64,000 nt of DNA from DAHUYF01 sp035945115 (GCA_035945115.1 DASZAN010000063.1:15593-79592); one strand, 5' to 3'; positions 49,561-59,300 are shown, counted from the first letter of the stretch. Numbers and translations are program-made. Notes: generated by a model not told the origin, from the letters alone.

Positions 49561-50778
49561 ATGCCGCATCGTCGTGCCTTCATCACTCGCCGTCGCGTGG
49601 TTGCTGCGAGCGCCGGCACGGTTGCCGTGCTCAGCGCGCCCGCGATCCTCAGCGCCCAGGCGCAAAACATCAAGATCGGCGTCATTCACCCCGTGACCGG
49701 CGGCGTCGCCTATTCCGGCACGCAATCGCGCGCCGGCGCGCTGATGGCGGTCGAGGACATCAACAAATCCGGCATCAAATCGCTCGGCGGCGCCAAGATC
49801 GAGCCGCTTCTCGCCGACGCGCAATCCAAGGTCGATGTCGCCGTCTCCGAGATCGAGAAGTATCAGGACGCGGGCGTCGCCGCCGTGGTGGGCGGCTATG
49901 CGAGCTTCATCTGCCTCGCCACGACGCAAGCGGCGGCGAAGCACGGCCTTCCCTATGTGGTCGATGTCGGCACGGACGACCGCATCGTCAAAGCCGGCCT
50001 CACCAACACCTTCCGCTTCAGCCCCGGCTACGGCGTCTTCGTCGCGACGGCGGTCGCGGCGCTGAAAGAGATCAACGGCGCCGCCGGCAATCCCGCCAAG
50101 ACGGCGATCATCGTCCATGAGGATTCCGCCTTCGGCAGCGGCACCGCCGCGCTCCTCCAGAAGGAGCTGCCGGGCATCGGCATCGAGGTGCTGGAGGCGA
50201 TCAAGCATCCGACGCCGACGCTCGACTTCAACAACGTCGTGCTGACCATCAAGGCGAAGAAGCCGGACATCGTCATTCCCGCCAACTACTACAATGAATA
50301 CGTCATCCTCGCGCGCACCATGCAGCAGCAGAAGGTGCGGCCCAAGGCGATCTATTCGGTGCTGGGCGGCGGCGCCTCGCAATACCGCTTCGTCAAGGAA
50401 TTCCCCGAAGCGGCCCAATACATCATGGACTGCAATCACTGGTACAATCCCAAGAAAGAGGCGGCGTTCGCGCTCAAGAAGCGCACCGAAGAGAAGAACC
50501 TCTTCTACACTTACGAGGTCTTCCTCAATTACAGCGCGATGATGCTGCTGGCGGATGCGCTCGAGCGCGCGGCGTCGACCGATCGCGCCAAGATCACCGA
50601 GGCGCTCACCGCCAGCACCTGGGAGGGCCATTTCATGCCCTACGGTCCCACCAAATTCGAGAACGGCCAGAACACCGGCGCCCGCGCCGTCAACCTGCAA
50701 GTGCAGGACAACGACATCAAGGTGATCCTGCCAGCGGAATTCGCCAACGCGAAGCCGGTGTTCCCGATGCCGGGTTAG
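49561..50778 (+). CDS. Branched-chain amino acid-type ABC transporter substrate-binding protein
   Basis: Periplasmic binding protein of 405 residues (HAAT/LivJ family). The N-terminus MPHRRAFITRRRVVAASAGT has twin arginines, consistent with Tat export, and ends in SAQAQ. Then IKIGVIHPVTGGVAYSGTQS, RAGALMAVEDINKSGIKSLG, GGYASFICLATTQAAAKHGL, VDVGTDDRIVKAGLTNTFRF and EDSAFGSGTAALLQKEL, the type I binding-protein pattern. The GGAGGAG box fixes ATG 49561. Such proteins bind amino acids but also aromatic and amide compounds. Confidence 0.93.
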   Translation: MPHRRAFITRRRVVAASAGTVAVLSAPAILSAQAQNIKIGVIHPVTGGVAYSGTQSRAGALMAVEDINKSGIKSLGGAKIEPLLADAQSKVDVAVSEIEKYQDAGVAAVVGGYASFICLATTQAAAKHGLPYVVDVGTDDRIVKAGLTNTFRFSPGYGVFVATAVAALKEINGAAGNPAKTAIIVHEDSAFGSGTAALLQKELPGIGIEVLEAIKHPTPTLDFNNVVLTIKAKKPDIVIPANYYNEYVILARTMQQQKVRPKAIYSVLGGGASQYRFVKEFPEAAQYIMDCNHWYNPKKEAAFALKKRTEEKNLFYTYEVFLNYSAMMLLADALERAASTDRAKITEALTASTWEGHFMPYGPTKFENGQNTGARAVNLQVQDNDIKVILPAEFANAKPVFPMPG

Positions 50779-50805
50779 GTTGGCGGCGTATTTCGTGCGA
50801 TGACA

Positions 50806-50929
50806 CTCCCCCTCACCCTCTCATCGCTGCGCGATGGGCCCCTCCCTCTCCCACGAGGGGAGAGGGGAAGTACGAACGGCGCCGTGCGTCCCCTCTCCCC
50901 TTGCGGGAGAGGGACAGGGTGAGGGGGAG
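50806..50929. repeat. 124-base element with 14-base terminal inverted repeats
   Basis: CTCCCCCTCACCCT (50806-50819) is the exact reverse complement of AGGGTGAGGGGGAG (50916-50929). The interior holds further imperfect mirror segments (CCCTCTCCCACGAGGGGAGA and CCCTCTCCCCTTGCGGGAGA). It occupies the gap between the binding-protein gene and livH, and its transcript would fold into a large stem. Probably a mobile or dispersed REP-like element; it may lower livHMGF expression relative to the binding protein. Confidence 0.88.
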
Positions 50930-50944
50930 CGACGGACCGCCGCG

Positions 50945-51817
50945 ATGCTCGCGCTCGACATTCTTCTGCCGGCGCTGTTAAACGGCATCGCCACCGGTGC
51001 GGTTTATGCGCTGGTGGCGCTCGGCCTCACGCTCATCTATGGCGTGCTCCACATCGTGAATTTCGCGCATGGCAGCCTGTTGATGCTGGCGCTCTACGGC
51101 GTCTATTTCCTCTACACGCTCGCCGGCATCGACCCCTATCTGGCACTCCCCATCATCGTGCCAGCGATGTTTGCGCTCGGCTACGCGCTTCAGCGCACGA
51201 TCATCGCCACCGCGAGCCACGGGCGCGAGGAGAACGTGCTGCTCGTCACGCTCGGCCTCTCGATCATCATCGACAATCTCGCGCTCTATTTCTGGAGCGG
51301 CGACACACGCACCATCAATCCATCCTATGCGTTCGAGACAGTCGACCTCGGCGTCGCCTTCATCGCCGTGCCGAAAGCCGTGTCGTTCGCAGGCGCACTG
51401 CTCATCACCGCGCTGCTCTGGCTCCTGATGGAGCGCGCCGATCTCGGCAAGGCGATCCGCGCGCTGGCATTCGAGCGCCGCGGCGCCGAACTCGTCGGCA
51501 TCGACGTCCAGCACACCTTCGCCATGAGCTTCGGCCTCGGCATTGCCTGCGTCGGCGCCGCCGCCGCGCTGCTTCTCCCCAGCTACTACGCCCATCCCGG
51601 GGTCGGCGAAAGCTTCGTCGTCATCGCCTTCACCATCGTCGTGCTGGGCGGCATGGGAAGCTTCCTGGGCGCGCTCCTCGGCGGGCTCATCATCGGCGTC
51701 ACCGAGTCCCTGGGCGGCCTCTTCCTCGGCGAGAATCTCGGGCGGATCGGCATTTTCGCCATCTTCATCGCCATCCTCCTCTTCCGCCCGACCGGCCTTT
51801 TCGGCCAGCGTGCGTGA
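50945..51817 (+). CDS. livH: ABC transporter permease LivH type
   Basis: Membrane permease of 290 residues with about eight helices. LPALLNGIATGAVYALVALG, LTLIYGVLHIVNFAHGSLLM, SIIIDNLALYFWSG, GKAIRALAFERRGAELVGID and GGMGSFLGALLGGLIIGVTE are the standard LivH motifs. ATG 50945 lies just after the repeat element; the longer frame back to 50834 is repeat sequence and not coding. No clear Shine-Dalgarno at normal distance. Confidence 0.95.
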   Translation: MLALDILLPALLNGIATGAVYALVALGLTLIYGVLHIVNFAHGSLLMLALYGVYFLYTLAGIDPYLALPIIVPAMFALGYALQRTIIATASHGREENVLLVTLGLSIIIDNLALYFWSGDTRTINPSYAFETVDLGVAFIAVPKAVSFAGALLITALLWLLMERADLGKAIRALAFERRGAELVGIDVQHTFAMSFGLGIACVGAAAALLLPSYYAHPGVGESFVVIAFTIVVLGGMGSFLGALLGGLIIGVTESLGGLFLGENLGRIGIFAIFIAILLFRPTGLFGQRA

Positions 51818-51821
51818 TCCC

Positions 51822-52793
51822 ATGAAGACGCCGGCGGCGGCGGTCATCGGCGTGCTGGCGGCGCTTGCCGCCCTGCCGCTCGCGCTCAAATCAGATTTTT
51901 TGTCACATTTTGTCATCATGGCGCTCTACTTCGCGCTTCTCGGCCAAGCCTGGAACCTGCTCGGCGGCTATGGCGGGCAGCGCTCCTTCGGTCATGCCGC
52001 CTTCTTCGGCACCGGCGCCTATGCCGCGGCGATCTTTCAGCTCGATCTCGGGATCAATCCCTGGATCTGCCTGGTGCTCGCCGGCGTCGCGGGTGCGCTC
52101 GCCGGCGCGTTGGTCGGCGCGCTTTCTTTCCGCTATGGGCTGCGCGGTTCCTACTTCGCGCTGGTGACGCTCGCCTTCGCCGAGGTGTTCCGCATCGTCG
52201 CCGATTCCGTGCCGTTTACCGGCGCGGGCGTCGGCCTGCAGATCCCGCTGAAGCAGAGCGCGGCCAATTTCCAATTTGCCGACAAGCTCGGCTTCTATTG
52301 GGTCATTCTCGCGCTCACCGCGCTCGCCACCGCCGCCGCCTGGTGGCTCGAGAATTCATGCTTCGGCGCCGATCTCGTTGCCATCCGCGAGAACGAGGAC
52401 GCGGCGCGCGCCTTGGGCATCGCGGTCGAGCGCACCAAGCTCGGCGCCATCACCTTGTCGGCGGCGCTCTCCGGCCTCGCTGGGAGCTTCTATCTCCAAT
52501 ACTTCCTCTATCTCGACCCGCGGCTCGCGTATGGCGTCGAGATCTCCGTGGCCGCGCTGCTGGTGCCGCTCATCGGCGGCGTCGGCACCGTGTTCGGCCC
52601 GCTGGTGGGCGCGTTCGCCTTGCGCCTCCTCAACGAAGTGAGCGGCACGTTGACGGGCGGCGCGCCCGGGCTCAACCTCGTGCTCTATGGCGCGCTGCTC
52701 ATTCTCATCCTCGCCTTCCTGCCGGATGGCTTGGTGAGCCTGTTCCCGCGCCTCGCCCGCGCGCTCCGGCCGAGGCGGCCGCGCCATGCTTGA
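51822..52793 (+). CDS. livM: ABC transporter permease LivM type
   Basis: Second permease, 323 residues, with about nine helices. FALLGQAWNLLGGYGGQRSF, GHAAFFGTGAYAAAIFQLDL, LRGSYFALVTLAFAEVFRIV, IRENEDAARALGIAVERTKL and ALLVPLIGGVGTVFGPLVGA are typical. It lies 4 bases after livH and overlaps livG by 8 bases. Confidence 0.95.
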   Translation: MKTPAAAVIGVLAALAALPLALKSDFLSHFVIMALYFALLGQAWNLLGGYGGQRSFGHAAFFGTGAYAAAIFQLDLGINPWICLVLAGVAGALAGALVGALSFRYGLRGSYFALVTLAFAEVFRIVADSVPFTGAGVGLQIPLKQSAANFQFADKLGFYWVILALTALATAAAWWLENSCFGADLVAIRENEDAARALGIAVERTKLGAITLSAALSGLAGSFYLQYFLYLDPRLAYGVEISVAALLVPLIGGVGTVFGPLVGAFALRLLNEVSGTLTGGAPGLNLVLYGALLILILAFLPDGLVSLFPRLARALRPRRPRHA

Positions 52794-53524
52794 GGTGAGC
52801 AAAGTCAGCAAGCGCTTCGGCGGGCTTGCCGCCGTCCAAGAGGCGAGCCTCGCAGTGCGCGAGGGCAGCATCACCGCCCTCATTGGCCCAAACGGCGCTG
52901 GCAAGACCACGCTCTTCGCCATCATCGCCGGCTTCATTGCCGCCGACGCGGGCGCGATCCGCTTTTGCGGCGAGGAGATCGGCGGCCTGCCGCCGCCGGC
53001 GCTGGCGCGGCGCGGCCTGGTGCGCACCTTTCAGATCGTGCAGCCCTTTGCCGGCCTCAGCGTGCGGGAGAACATCGCCGTCGGCTGCCAGCTCCGCCAT
53101 CGCCATCGCGCGGCGGCGCTCGCACGTGCCGGCGACATCGCCCAACGCCTCGGCATGGGCGCGATGCTCGAGCAACCCGCCGGCGCGCTCACGATCGCCG
53201 GCCGCAAGCGCCTCGAGCTCGCCCGCGCGCTTGCCACGGAACCGCGGCTCTTGCTCCTCGACGAAGTGATGGCGGGCCTCAACCCGAGCGAGGTCGGAGA
53301 ACTGATCACCGTCATCCGCGCCATCCGCGACGGCGGTGTCACGCTCCTCATGACCGAACATGTCATGCAGGCGGTGACCGGCCTCGCCGATCACGTCTAC
53401 GTGCTCAATGAAGGCCACATCATCGCCGATGGCGCGCCTGCGACGGTACTCGGCAATGCCCGTGTCATCGAAGCTTATCTCGGCCATGGCGCGGCAAAGC
53501 GGCTCGCCGGCGAGGGGCGACACC

Positions 53525-53532
<8 letters not shown>
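52786..53532 (+). CDS. livG: ABC transporter ATP-binding protein LivG type
   Basis: Cytosolic ATPase of 248 residues. Walker A GPNGAGKTTLFAIIAG, RRGLVRTFQIVQPFAGLSVR (the LivG Q-loop region), signature region LTIAGRKRLELARALATEPR (degenerate at the usual LSGGQ), Walker B LLLLDEVMAGLNPSE and the switch His in LMTEHVMQ. Signature LTIAGR is a common LivG variant. It overlaps livM and livF by 8 bases each. Confidence 0.95.
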
Positions 53533-54226
<694 letters not shown>

Positions 54227-54249
54227 GCCGCCCCACCCGCGAGGCTTCG

Positions 54250-55122
54250 ATGACATCGCTCCGCTCCCGCTTCCAGCGCCCCGAGATCGTCGTGGCGCCC
54301 GGCTGCTATGACGCGCTTTCCGCGCATTTGATCGAGCGCGCCGGCTTCGAGGCGGCCTATCTCTCGGGCGCCGCCATCGCCTATACGCGCTTCGCGCGGC
54401 CCGATATCGGCCTCGTCAGCATGAGCGAAGTCGCCGACACGCTGGGCGCCATCGCCGAGCGCGTCTCGATCCCGCTCATCGTCGACGCCGATACCGGCTT
54501 CGGCAACGCGCTCAATGTCATGCGCACGGTGAAGCTCTTCGCCAATCGCGGCGCCGCGGCGATCCAGCTCGAGGATCAGACGATGCCGAAGCGCTGCGGC
54601 CATCTCGCTGAGAAGCGGGTGGTGCCGAGGGCGGAGATGGTGGGAAAGCTCAAAGCGGCGCTCGACGCACGGCCGAGCGCCGAGATCCTCATCATCGCCC
54701 GCACCGATGCGATTGCCGTGGAAGGCTTCGAGCAGGCGTTCGACCGCGCCGAGGCTTACCGCGAGGCGGGCGCCGATTTGCTCTTCATCGAGGCGCCGCC
54801 CAGCGAGGCGGCACTCGCGGAGATCGGCCGACGCTTCCGCGGCCGCATCCCGGTCATGGCCAACATGGTGGAAGGCGGCAAGACGCCGGCGAAATCGGCG
54901 GCCGAACTCGAGCGCTTGGGATTCGCGCTCGTGATCTTTCCCGGCGGCACCGTGCGCGCGCTCGCGCACGCGCTCGGCAGCTATTTCGCAAGCCTCAAGC
55001 AGCACGGCACGACCGAGCCGTGGCGCGGACAAATGGCGGACTTCGCCGGCCTCAATGACATCATCGACACGCCGGAAATGCTGGCGCTGGGCCGGCGCTA
55101 CGAGGCGGAGGCGGGCTCGTAA
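54250..55122 (+). CDS. Isocitrate lyase/PEP mutase-family carbon-carbon lyase
   Basis: TIM-barrel lyase of 290 residues. AYLSGAAIAYTRFARPDIGL, IVDADTGFGNALNVMRTVKL (metal site), IQLEDQTMPKRCGHLAEKRV with the catalytic Cys in KRCGH, IARTDAIAVEGFEQAF and LFIEAPPSEAALAEI follow the methylisocitrate lyase, 2,3-dimethylmalate lyase and oxaloacetate decarboxylase group. The exact acid is not decided by sequence; products would be pyruvate-type and short acids. Last gene of the plus-strand transporter run. Confidence 0.9.
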   Translation: MTSLRSRFQRPEIVVAPGCYDALSAHLIERAGFEAAYLSGAAIAYTRFARPDIGLVSMSEVADTLGAIAERVSIPLIVDADTGFGNALNVMRTVKLFANRGAAAIQLEDQTMPKRCGHLAEKRVVPRAEMVGKLKAALDARPSAEILIIARTDAIAVEGFEQAFDRAEAYREAGADLLFIEAPPSEAALAEIGRRFRGRIPVMANMVEGGKTPAKSAAELERLGFALVIFPGGTVRALAHALGSYFASLKQHGTTEPWRGQMADFAGLNDIIDTPEMLALGRRYEAEAGS

Positions 55123-55385
55123 TCGCGGGTGTTCGCGCGCGCCAGCGGTTGCTCCGCGAAAGCGAGCCGCGAGCGACGATCGCCGTCGCGCCATACGGCA
55201 GGGCTCACCACCTTCTTGCCCTTCTGTGCCCGCCGGATCGCCGCGAGCGCCGCGAGATAGGATCGCCGCCGGTTGAGCCAGAGCCGGTCCTCGAGATCGG
55301 CGAAGTCATCGCTATGGCCGGCATGGACGAGCGAGAGGACATTCTCGATCTCGACGAGCTCGCGATTGAGTTCCTCGGACGTCAC
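55098..55385 (-). CDS. Hypothetical protein
   Basis: Possible gene of 95 residues starting at GTG 55385 (VTSEELNRELVEIENVLSLV), preceded by AGGAG 11 bases upstream. The first part is acidic and helical, with DDFADLEDRLWLNRRRSYLA following; the tail is basic. Its end overlaps the convergent lyase gene by 25 bases. No family recognised. Confidence 0.45.
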   Translation of the reverse strand: MTSEELNRELVEIENVLSLVHAGHSDDFADLEDRLWLNRRRSYLAALAAIRRAQKGKKVVSPAVWRDGDRRSRLAFAEQPLARANTRDYEPASAS

Positions 55386-55514
55386 GACGCAGCGGGCTCC
55401 TCTTTCAGCCTTCGACGGCAACTATGGAGCGAGCGAATCCGCACCGCGTTGAGATAGATCAAGGTGTAGCGGCCGCGTCGATGCTCCCATTGCGGCACCT
55501 CTGGGAGGACACGG

Positions 55515-55928
55515 ATGCGCGGTTTCGCAAGTGGGCGGCGGTTCCTCATGGCCGCAGGTTTCGCCTTGGCGCTCGCCACGCCGGCACTTGCCGATCACCG
55601 CAGCGGCGGACATTCGGGCGCGGGTCATTGGGGCGGCGACAGCGGCTGGCACTATCATCCCGGTTGGCACGGCGACATCCGCCACTTCGATCATGATTAT
55701 TGGCGGGGCGGCCATTGGTGGCACGGCAGCTATAGCGCCCGCTTGGGCTGGTGGTGGATCGTCGGGCCCGATTGGTACTGGTACGCCGATCCGGTCTATC
55801 CTTATCCCGACCCCTATACGCCGCCGGGCGCGGTACCGGGCTTCTGGTACTGGTGCGACTATTATCGCCAATACTATCCCTATGTCGGCGTATGTCCCTC
55901 GGGTTGGCGGGCCGTGCCGGCGCAATAG
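55515..55928 (+). CDS. Secreted His/Trp/Tyr-rich protein
   Basis: Protein of 137 residues with a signal peptide (MAAGFALALATPALA). The mature part is rich in His, Gly, Trp and Tyr: GHWGGDSGWHYHPGWHGD, WWWIVGPDWYWYADPVYPYP, DPYTPPGAVPGFWYWCDYY and YYPYVGVCPSGWRAVPAQ. The end motif YYPYVxxCPxGWRxVPA belongs to a family widespread in alphaproteobacteria, often annotated as hypothetical. Metal binding by the histidines and an envelope location are plausible. Confidence 0.85.
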   Translation: MRGFASGRRFLMAAGFALALATPALADHRSGGHSGAGHWGGDSGWHYHPGWHGDIRHFDHDYWRGGHWWHGSYSARLGWWWIVGPDWYWYADPVYPYPDPYTPPGAVPGFWYWCDYYRQYYPYVGVCPSGWRAVPAQ

Positions 55929-55933
55929 CGACG

Positions 55934-55950
55934 GCGCTCCATAGGAGCGC
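55934..55950. terminator. Bidirectional hairpin between convergent genes
   Basis: GCGCTCC (55934-55940) and GGAGCGC (55944-55950) form a perfect 7-base stem with a 3-base loop, 6 bases after the stop of the His/Trp-rich protein and just before the end of the DapA-family gene. A short GGGTTT follows on the plus side. Confidence 0.6.
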
Positions 55951-55955
55951 AGGGT

Positions 55956-56873
55956 TTAGCCGGAGAGGCTGATCTTGGCGAAATTGGTCGCTGCCAGTTT
56001 GTCGCGCAGGCCCTGCTGCTCGGCGGCGGTCAACTCGCGCAGCGGCGGCGAGAGCCGGCGCCAGGTCTCGTCGCGATAGATCTGCGCCAATGCCCATTTG
56101 ACGCCAGCGATGAGCGGGTAATCGGCGAAGGCGGCGCGGATGCGCGTCGCCGCTTCCACCGCCGCGCGCCCGGCCGCACTGTCGAGCGCGCGCCAGCCTT
56201 CCGCGGCAATCGGCGCGGTGATGTTCGCGGTGGCCGAGATGCAGCCGGCGAAGCGATGCTCGAGCGCCTTTGCAAGCGCCCCTTCGGCGCTCGGGAAGAC
56301 GTCGAGATCCGGCATGCGCTTCGTCAGCGCCGCGGCATATGCGAGGTCGCCGGAGCTGTCCTTGACGCCGAGCACATGCTCGGGATGCGCGCCATGAAGC
56401 TGCTCGACGGCGGCGACGCTGTACGGCACCGCCGAATTCTGCGGGAAATGGTAGAGATAGAGCCGGAGCCCGTTGCGACCGGTGCGCGCCATCACCGCCT
56501 CGACGTAGTCGACCACGGACTCGTCGTCGATGTTCTTGTAGTAGAAGGGCGGCAGCAGCAGCGCGCCGGCAAATCCCAAATCGCGCGCCGCCGCGGTGAG
56601 GAAGGCGGCATCGGCGAGCGCCGCGGCGCCGGTGCCGACCATGAAGCGCGCGCGCGGCAAGCCCGACTGGGCGATCGCGCGCATCGCCTCAAGGCGCTCC
56701 TCCCGCGCAAAGGACGTGGCCTCGCCGGTGGTGCCGAGCAGGTTGATGCCGTCGCAGCCATTCGCCAGCAGGCGGCGGCAATGATCGACGAGGCGCGGCC
56801 GGTCGATCGACCGGTCTTCGTTGAGCGGCGTCGCCGCCGCCGCGATGATGCCTCGCAAGCGCTTATTGTTCAT
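55956..56873 (-). CDS. Dihydrodipicolinate synthase/N-acetylneuraminate lyase family protein
   Basis: Class I aldolase-type protein of 305 residues. GIIAAAATPLNEDRSIDRPR, GINLLGTTGEATSFAREERL with TTGE, Tyr in LYLYHFPQNSAVPY and the Schiff-base Lys in VLGVKDSSGDLAY define the family. It need not be the lysine gene, because the family also contains keto-acid aldolases of sugar-acid breakdown. ATG 56873 has GGGAGAGG in front; the longer frame is not needed. Confidence 0.92.
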   Translation of the reverse strand: MNNKRLRGIIAAAATPLNEDRSIDRPRLVDHCRRLLANGCDGINLLGTTGEATSFAREERLEAMRAIAQSGLPRARFMVGTGAAALADAAFLTAAARDLGFAGALLLPPFYYKNIDDESVVDYVEAVMARTGRNGLRLYLYHFPQNSAVPYSVAAVEQLHGAHPEHVLGVKDSSGDLAYAAALTKRMPDLDVFPSAEGALAKALEHRFAGCISATANITAPIAAEGWRALDSAAGRAAVEAATRIRAAFADYPLIAGVKWALAQIYRDETWRRLSPPLRELTAAEQQGLRDKLAATNFAKISLSG

Positions 56874-56965
56874 CCGATCCTCTCCCAAGGGCGAGGATCG
56901 ATACACAGCCCGTGGTGAGCGTCAATGCGCTTGTCGCGCCGCCGGGAAGGGCGATAAGGCGTGGC

Positions 56966-57115
56966 TCAGATGAATGCGGCGAGCGCGAACCCGGCAGCCA
57001 TCCCGGCGGCGCAAGCCATGGCGCCGATGATGCCCAGCCAGAGATCGTCCTCTTTCAGGGAAAACCGGCTCGCCACCGCAACCGGATCGGCAAATACGGC
57101 AACCAGCTTGGCCAT
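56966..57115 (-). CDS. Small membrane-associated hypothetical protein
   Basis: 49 residues: MAKLVAVFADPVAVASRFSL, then a hydrophobic helix LGIIGAMACAAGMAAGFALA at the C-terminus. GGAGAG lies at good distance before ATG 57115. No family recognised. It is the last chromosomal gene before the tRNA-Ser fragment. Confidence 0.55.
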   Translation of the reverse strand: MAKLVAVFADPVAVASRFSLKEDDLWLGIIGAMACAAGMAAGFALAAFI

Positions 57116-57277
57116 GAAAATTCTCTCCTCACCCACCCCGCACCTCGTCACGTGCGCGGTTCACATCTCCTACCTAAGGGCAATGTGTCTCGCGAGTGAC
57201 ATCGAAGGTCCCAGCGCGAATTCCGGTGATTGCGTTGTTCTTGCCACAGTGCGACCCATGTCGGGGGAGCCGGCTCA

Positions 57278-57301
57278 TGGCGGAGAGGGAGGGATTCGAA
57301 C
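57278..57301 (-). other. Attachment site: 3' fragment of a tRNA-Ser gene
   Basis: On the minus strand the 24 bases read GTTCGAATCCCTCCCTCTCC then GCCA, identical in pattern to the T-arm 3' half, acceptor strand and encoded CCA of bacterial tRNA-Ser. Just upstream of it the T-stem 5' half should be GAGG but is CCAA, and no anticodon arm or other part follows, so it is not a complete tRNA. Together with the tyrosine integrase nearby this is an island end (attL/attR). Confidence 0.85.
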
Positions 57302-57471
57302 TTGGACCGCCAAAAACCGCAGAAATGCTGGATTCTTGACCTCAAGGTCTCAGCAGGTTTGTACCACCTCGTTGGATCACCGGACAAGGTCGATCGGGGA
57401 ACGTATGGTTGATTAAACTACATTGCTCTGCTATTTTCTAGCTCAACCATTTCAACCGGACGGCCCGCGCT

Positions 57472-57801
57472 ATGACGAGACATTCTGCTACCGATGTCGT
57501 ACAAATTGAGGAAATACCAGCCGCCAAAAGAACTCTCGCGGAGACGCTGCAGCTGGGTGTCCACAACCTCTGGAAGGCGGTCACGAGCCACGAAGGAAAA
57601 ATCAGCAAACACGACAAGACATTCCAGCACGTCATGGCAGAACTTGAGCGGCTAAATGGAGAGGTTGCGAAGTTAAGAAGTGAAATTCGCGGGCTCAAAG
57701 TGAGTGCAGGCAAGGCCAAGGCTGCAAAGAGGAAGATGGAGCACGAGCTAGTAGCGGCTTCGACAAAGCTATCGGAGGCAAAAAGGATCTTGTTGCATTA
57801 G
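57472..57801 (+). CDS. Coiled-coil hypothetical protein
   Basis: Protein of 109 residues. A long heptad region covers most of it: HVMAELERLNGEVAKLRSEI, RGLKVSAGKAKAAKRKMEHE, LVAASTKLSEAKRILLH. The N-terminal part (TDVVQIEEIPAAKRTLAETL) is not coiled coil. No family is recognised; it is an island gene with fewer G/C in third positions than the chromosome. Confidence 0.6.
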   Translation: MTRHSATDVVQIEEIPAAKRTLAETLQLGVHNLWKAVTSHEGKISKHDKTFQHVMAELERLNGEVAKLRSEIRGLKVSAGKAKAAKRKMEHELVAASTKLSEAKRILLH

Positions 57802-57874
57802 CCTTCGATCGGTGCCTCAGCGCGGTCGGGCGGGAGATCACCTTCAACGAGCAAGACGGAAGTTTCTTCCCCAA

Positions 57875-59003
57875 TTATCCTGATTGCCCGTGAGCAGTCG
57901 TACAAAAGAGAGCATCCGGTACCATCGCCGAAAATTTCCAGGCCAAGCGATTCTGAGAGCTCACGTGGCGAGTGGCCGAGGGAGGCGGCGGGAAGGCGGC
58001 AGATAGAGACGCAGCTGCCCGCAGCAGCATGTCGTCACCGCACTTGGCATAGCGCTCGGTCGTCGCAAGGCTCTTGTGCCCGAGCCAGCGCTGAATGACC
58101 CTTAAGTTCACTCCCGCCTCGACCAGCCTGGTCGCGCATGTGTGGCGGCAGGCGTAGATCACGAAGGCATCCTCGGCGGCCAAGCCCATCGCTCCCTTGG
58201 CCTTGTCGAACCAATAGCGAAGCTGCGGAGCAGTAAAGCCCCACGGCAAGCGGGACTGTAAGAGGCTCTTTGCGCGGGGGGTAAGAGGCACTAAACGTGC
58301 GGTCGTGGTCCGGGTTTGGTCGGTCCACAACGTGAGCCAATCGCCATTGAGCTGGTCTGGCAGCGCACTGAGGAAGTTCGCGCCGACGGCAGCCGGTGTC
58401 GAGCGCAGCTTGAATGAAGTCAGCTATATCATCCCGACCCCAGCCGCGCAGATACCGAAGCATCTCCGCCTCCTGGGCTCGAGAGATGATGAAGATCCGG
58501 CCCTCGTCCTCGTCTTGCCACTCGAACCTTGGTAGGACCGCGACGTAGTCTCGGCCCTTGGTGTTGCCCCAAGCTAGTACCCGGTGGAATGCGGATAGAT
58601 AGCGGTTGATGGTGCCTGGCGCCTTACCGAGCTCTCGCAGACAAACAATTACCTTGCCTACGTCGGTCGTGCTCAACTCGAACAGGCGCTTGTCTGGACC
58701 AACGACCTCCATGATCTTGGCAAGCTTCGCGAGGGCATCTTCGCCGTGAGCTGAGCCCTCCCAAAGGATCGGCGCCGCGACGTTGACTAGCTCTTCGAGC
58801 GTCCGGGGATTGCAGTGGACGCCCTGTCGCTCCGTAGCACCGGCGTCGTCGGTACGCGCAAGCTGGACCTTCCACTCAGCTTCCATCTTGCGCGCCTCTT
58901 CGATCGTGCTGAAGCGACCGCGCAAACGCTTGCCACGTAGCTGGACTTCGACACGGAAGCGGCCAGTGAGTTTGCCGTTCTTCTTATCTGCGGATAGGGA
59001 CAT
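57875..59003 (-). pseudogene. Tyrosine-type integrase/recombinase, frameshifted
   Basis: Phage-type integrase broken by one extra base near 58376. Reading from ATG 59003 gives an SAM-like DNA-binding domain (LSTTDVGKVIVCLRELGKAP, GTINRYLSAFHRVLAWGNTK) and the first catalytic Arg in DTGCRRREL; then the frame is lost. In the other frame the protein continues FLSALPDQLNGDWLTLWTDQ, then VIYACRHTCATRLVEAGVNL with the second Arg, LGHKSLATTERYAK with the His and nucleophilic Tyr. The first His of HxxR is replaced by Tyr. Removal of the single base restores about 375 codons. Location next to the tRNA-Ser fragment fits an island integrase. Confidence 0.88.
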
Positions 59004-59045
59004 GAGTACCTCAAACGTGCTTGGGTTCGGATGATGATGTGATGC

Positions 59046-59300
59046 TCACTGAGCCTGGATGTTGATCATCGCGCCGGGGCACGGAAGCCCGAGCAGACCA
59101 CAGCGCGGCACAGAACTCTCGGCGCGGTACTGTTGCAGAACGAGCTTGTATCGCTCGCAGGCTTGCTGGTCCCCTGCCCCGCAGGCTGCGCGCTCGGTGT
59201 CCATCTGGTCGCGGAGCTGGTTCTCACGTTGCAGGGCGCACGCGGACAGCAGCGAAGCCGCAGACAGGAACGCGACCGAAGCAATCACAATGATACGCAT
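59046..59300 (-). CDS. Small lipoprotein
   Basis: Protein of 84 residues. The signal peptide MRIIVIASVAFLSAASLLSA is followed by Cys21, a lipobox (LLSAC). The mature 64 residues have four further Cys (RAACGAGDQQACERYKL, VPRCGLLGLPCPG), suggesting two disulfides. GGAGGAG lies in front of the ATG. Function unknown; such short lipoproteins occur in phages and conjugative islands. Confidence 0.7.
   Translation of the reverse strand: MRIIVIASVAFLSAASLLSACALQRENQLRDQMDTERAACGAGDQQACERYKLVLQQYRAESSVPRCGLLGLPCPGAMINIQAQ

Noticed and set aside
50834..50944. N-terminal extension of livH
   Set aside because: The upstream codons lie within the inverted-repeat element, and the conserved LivH N-terminus begins at 50945.
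57278..57370. A complete tRNA gene on the minus strand
   Set aside because: Only the 3' 24 bases match tRNA-Ser. The T-stem 5' half does not pair, and no anticodon or D arm is found in the following 70 bases.
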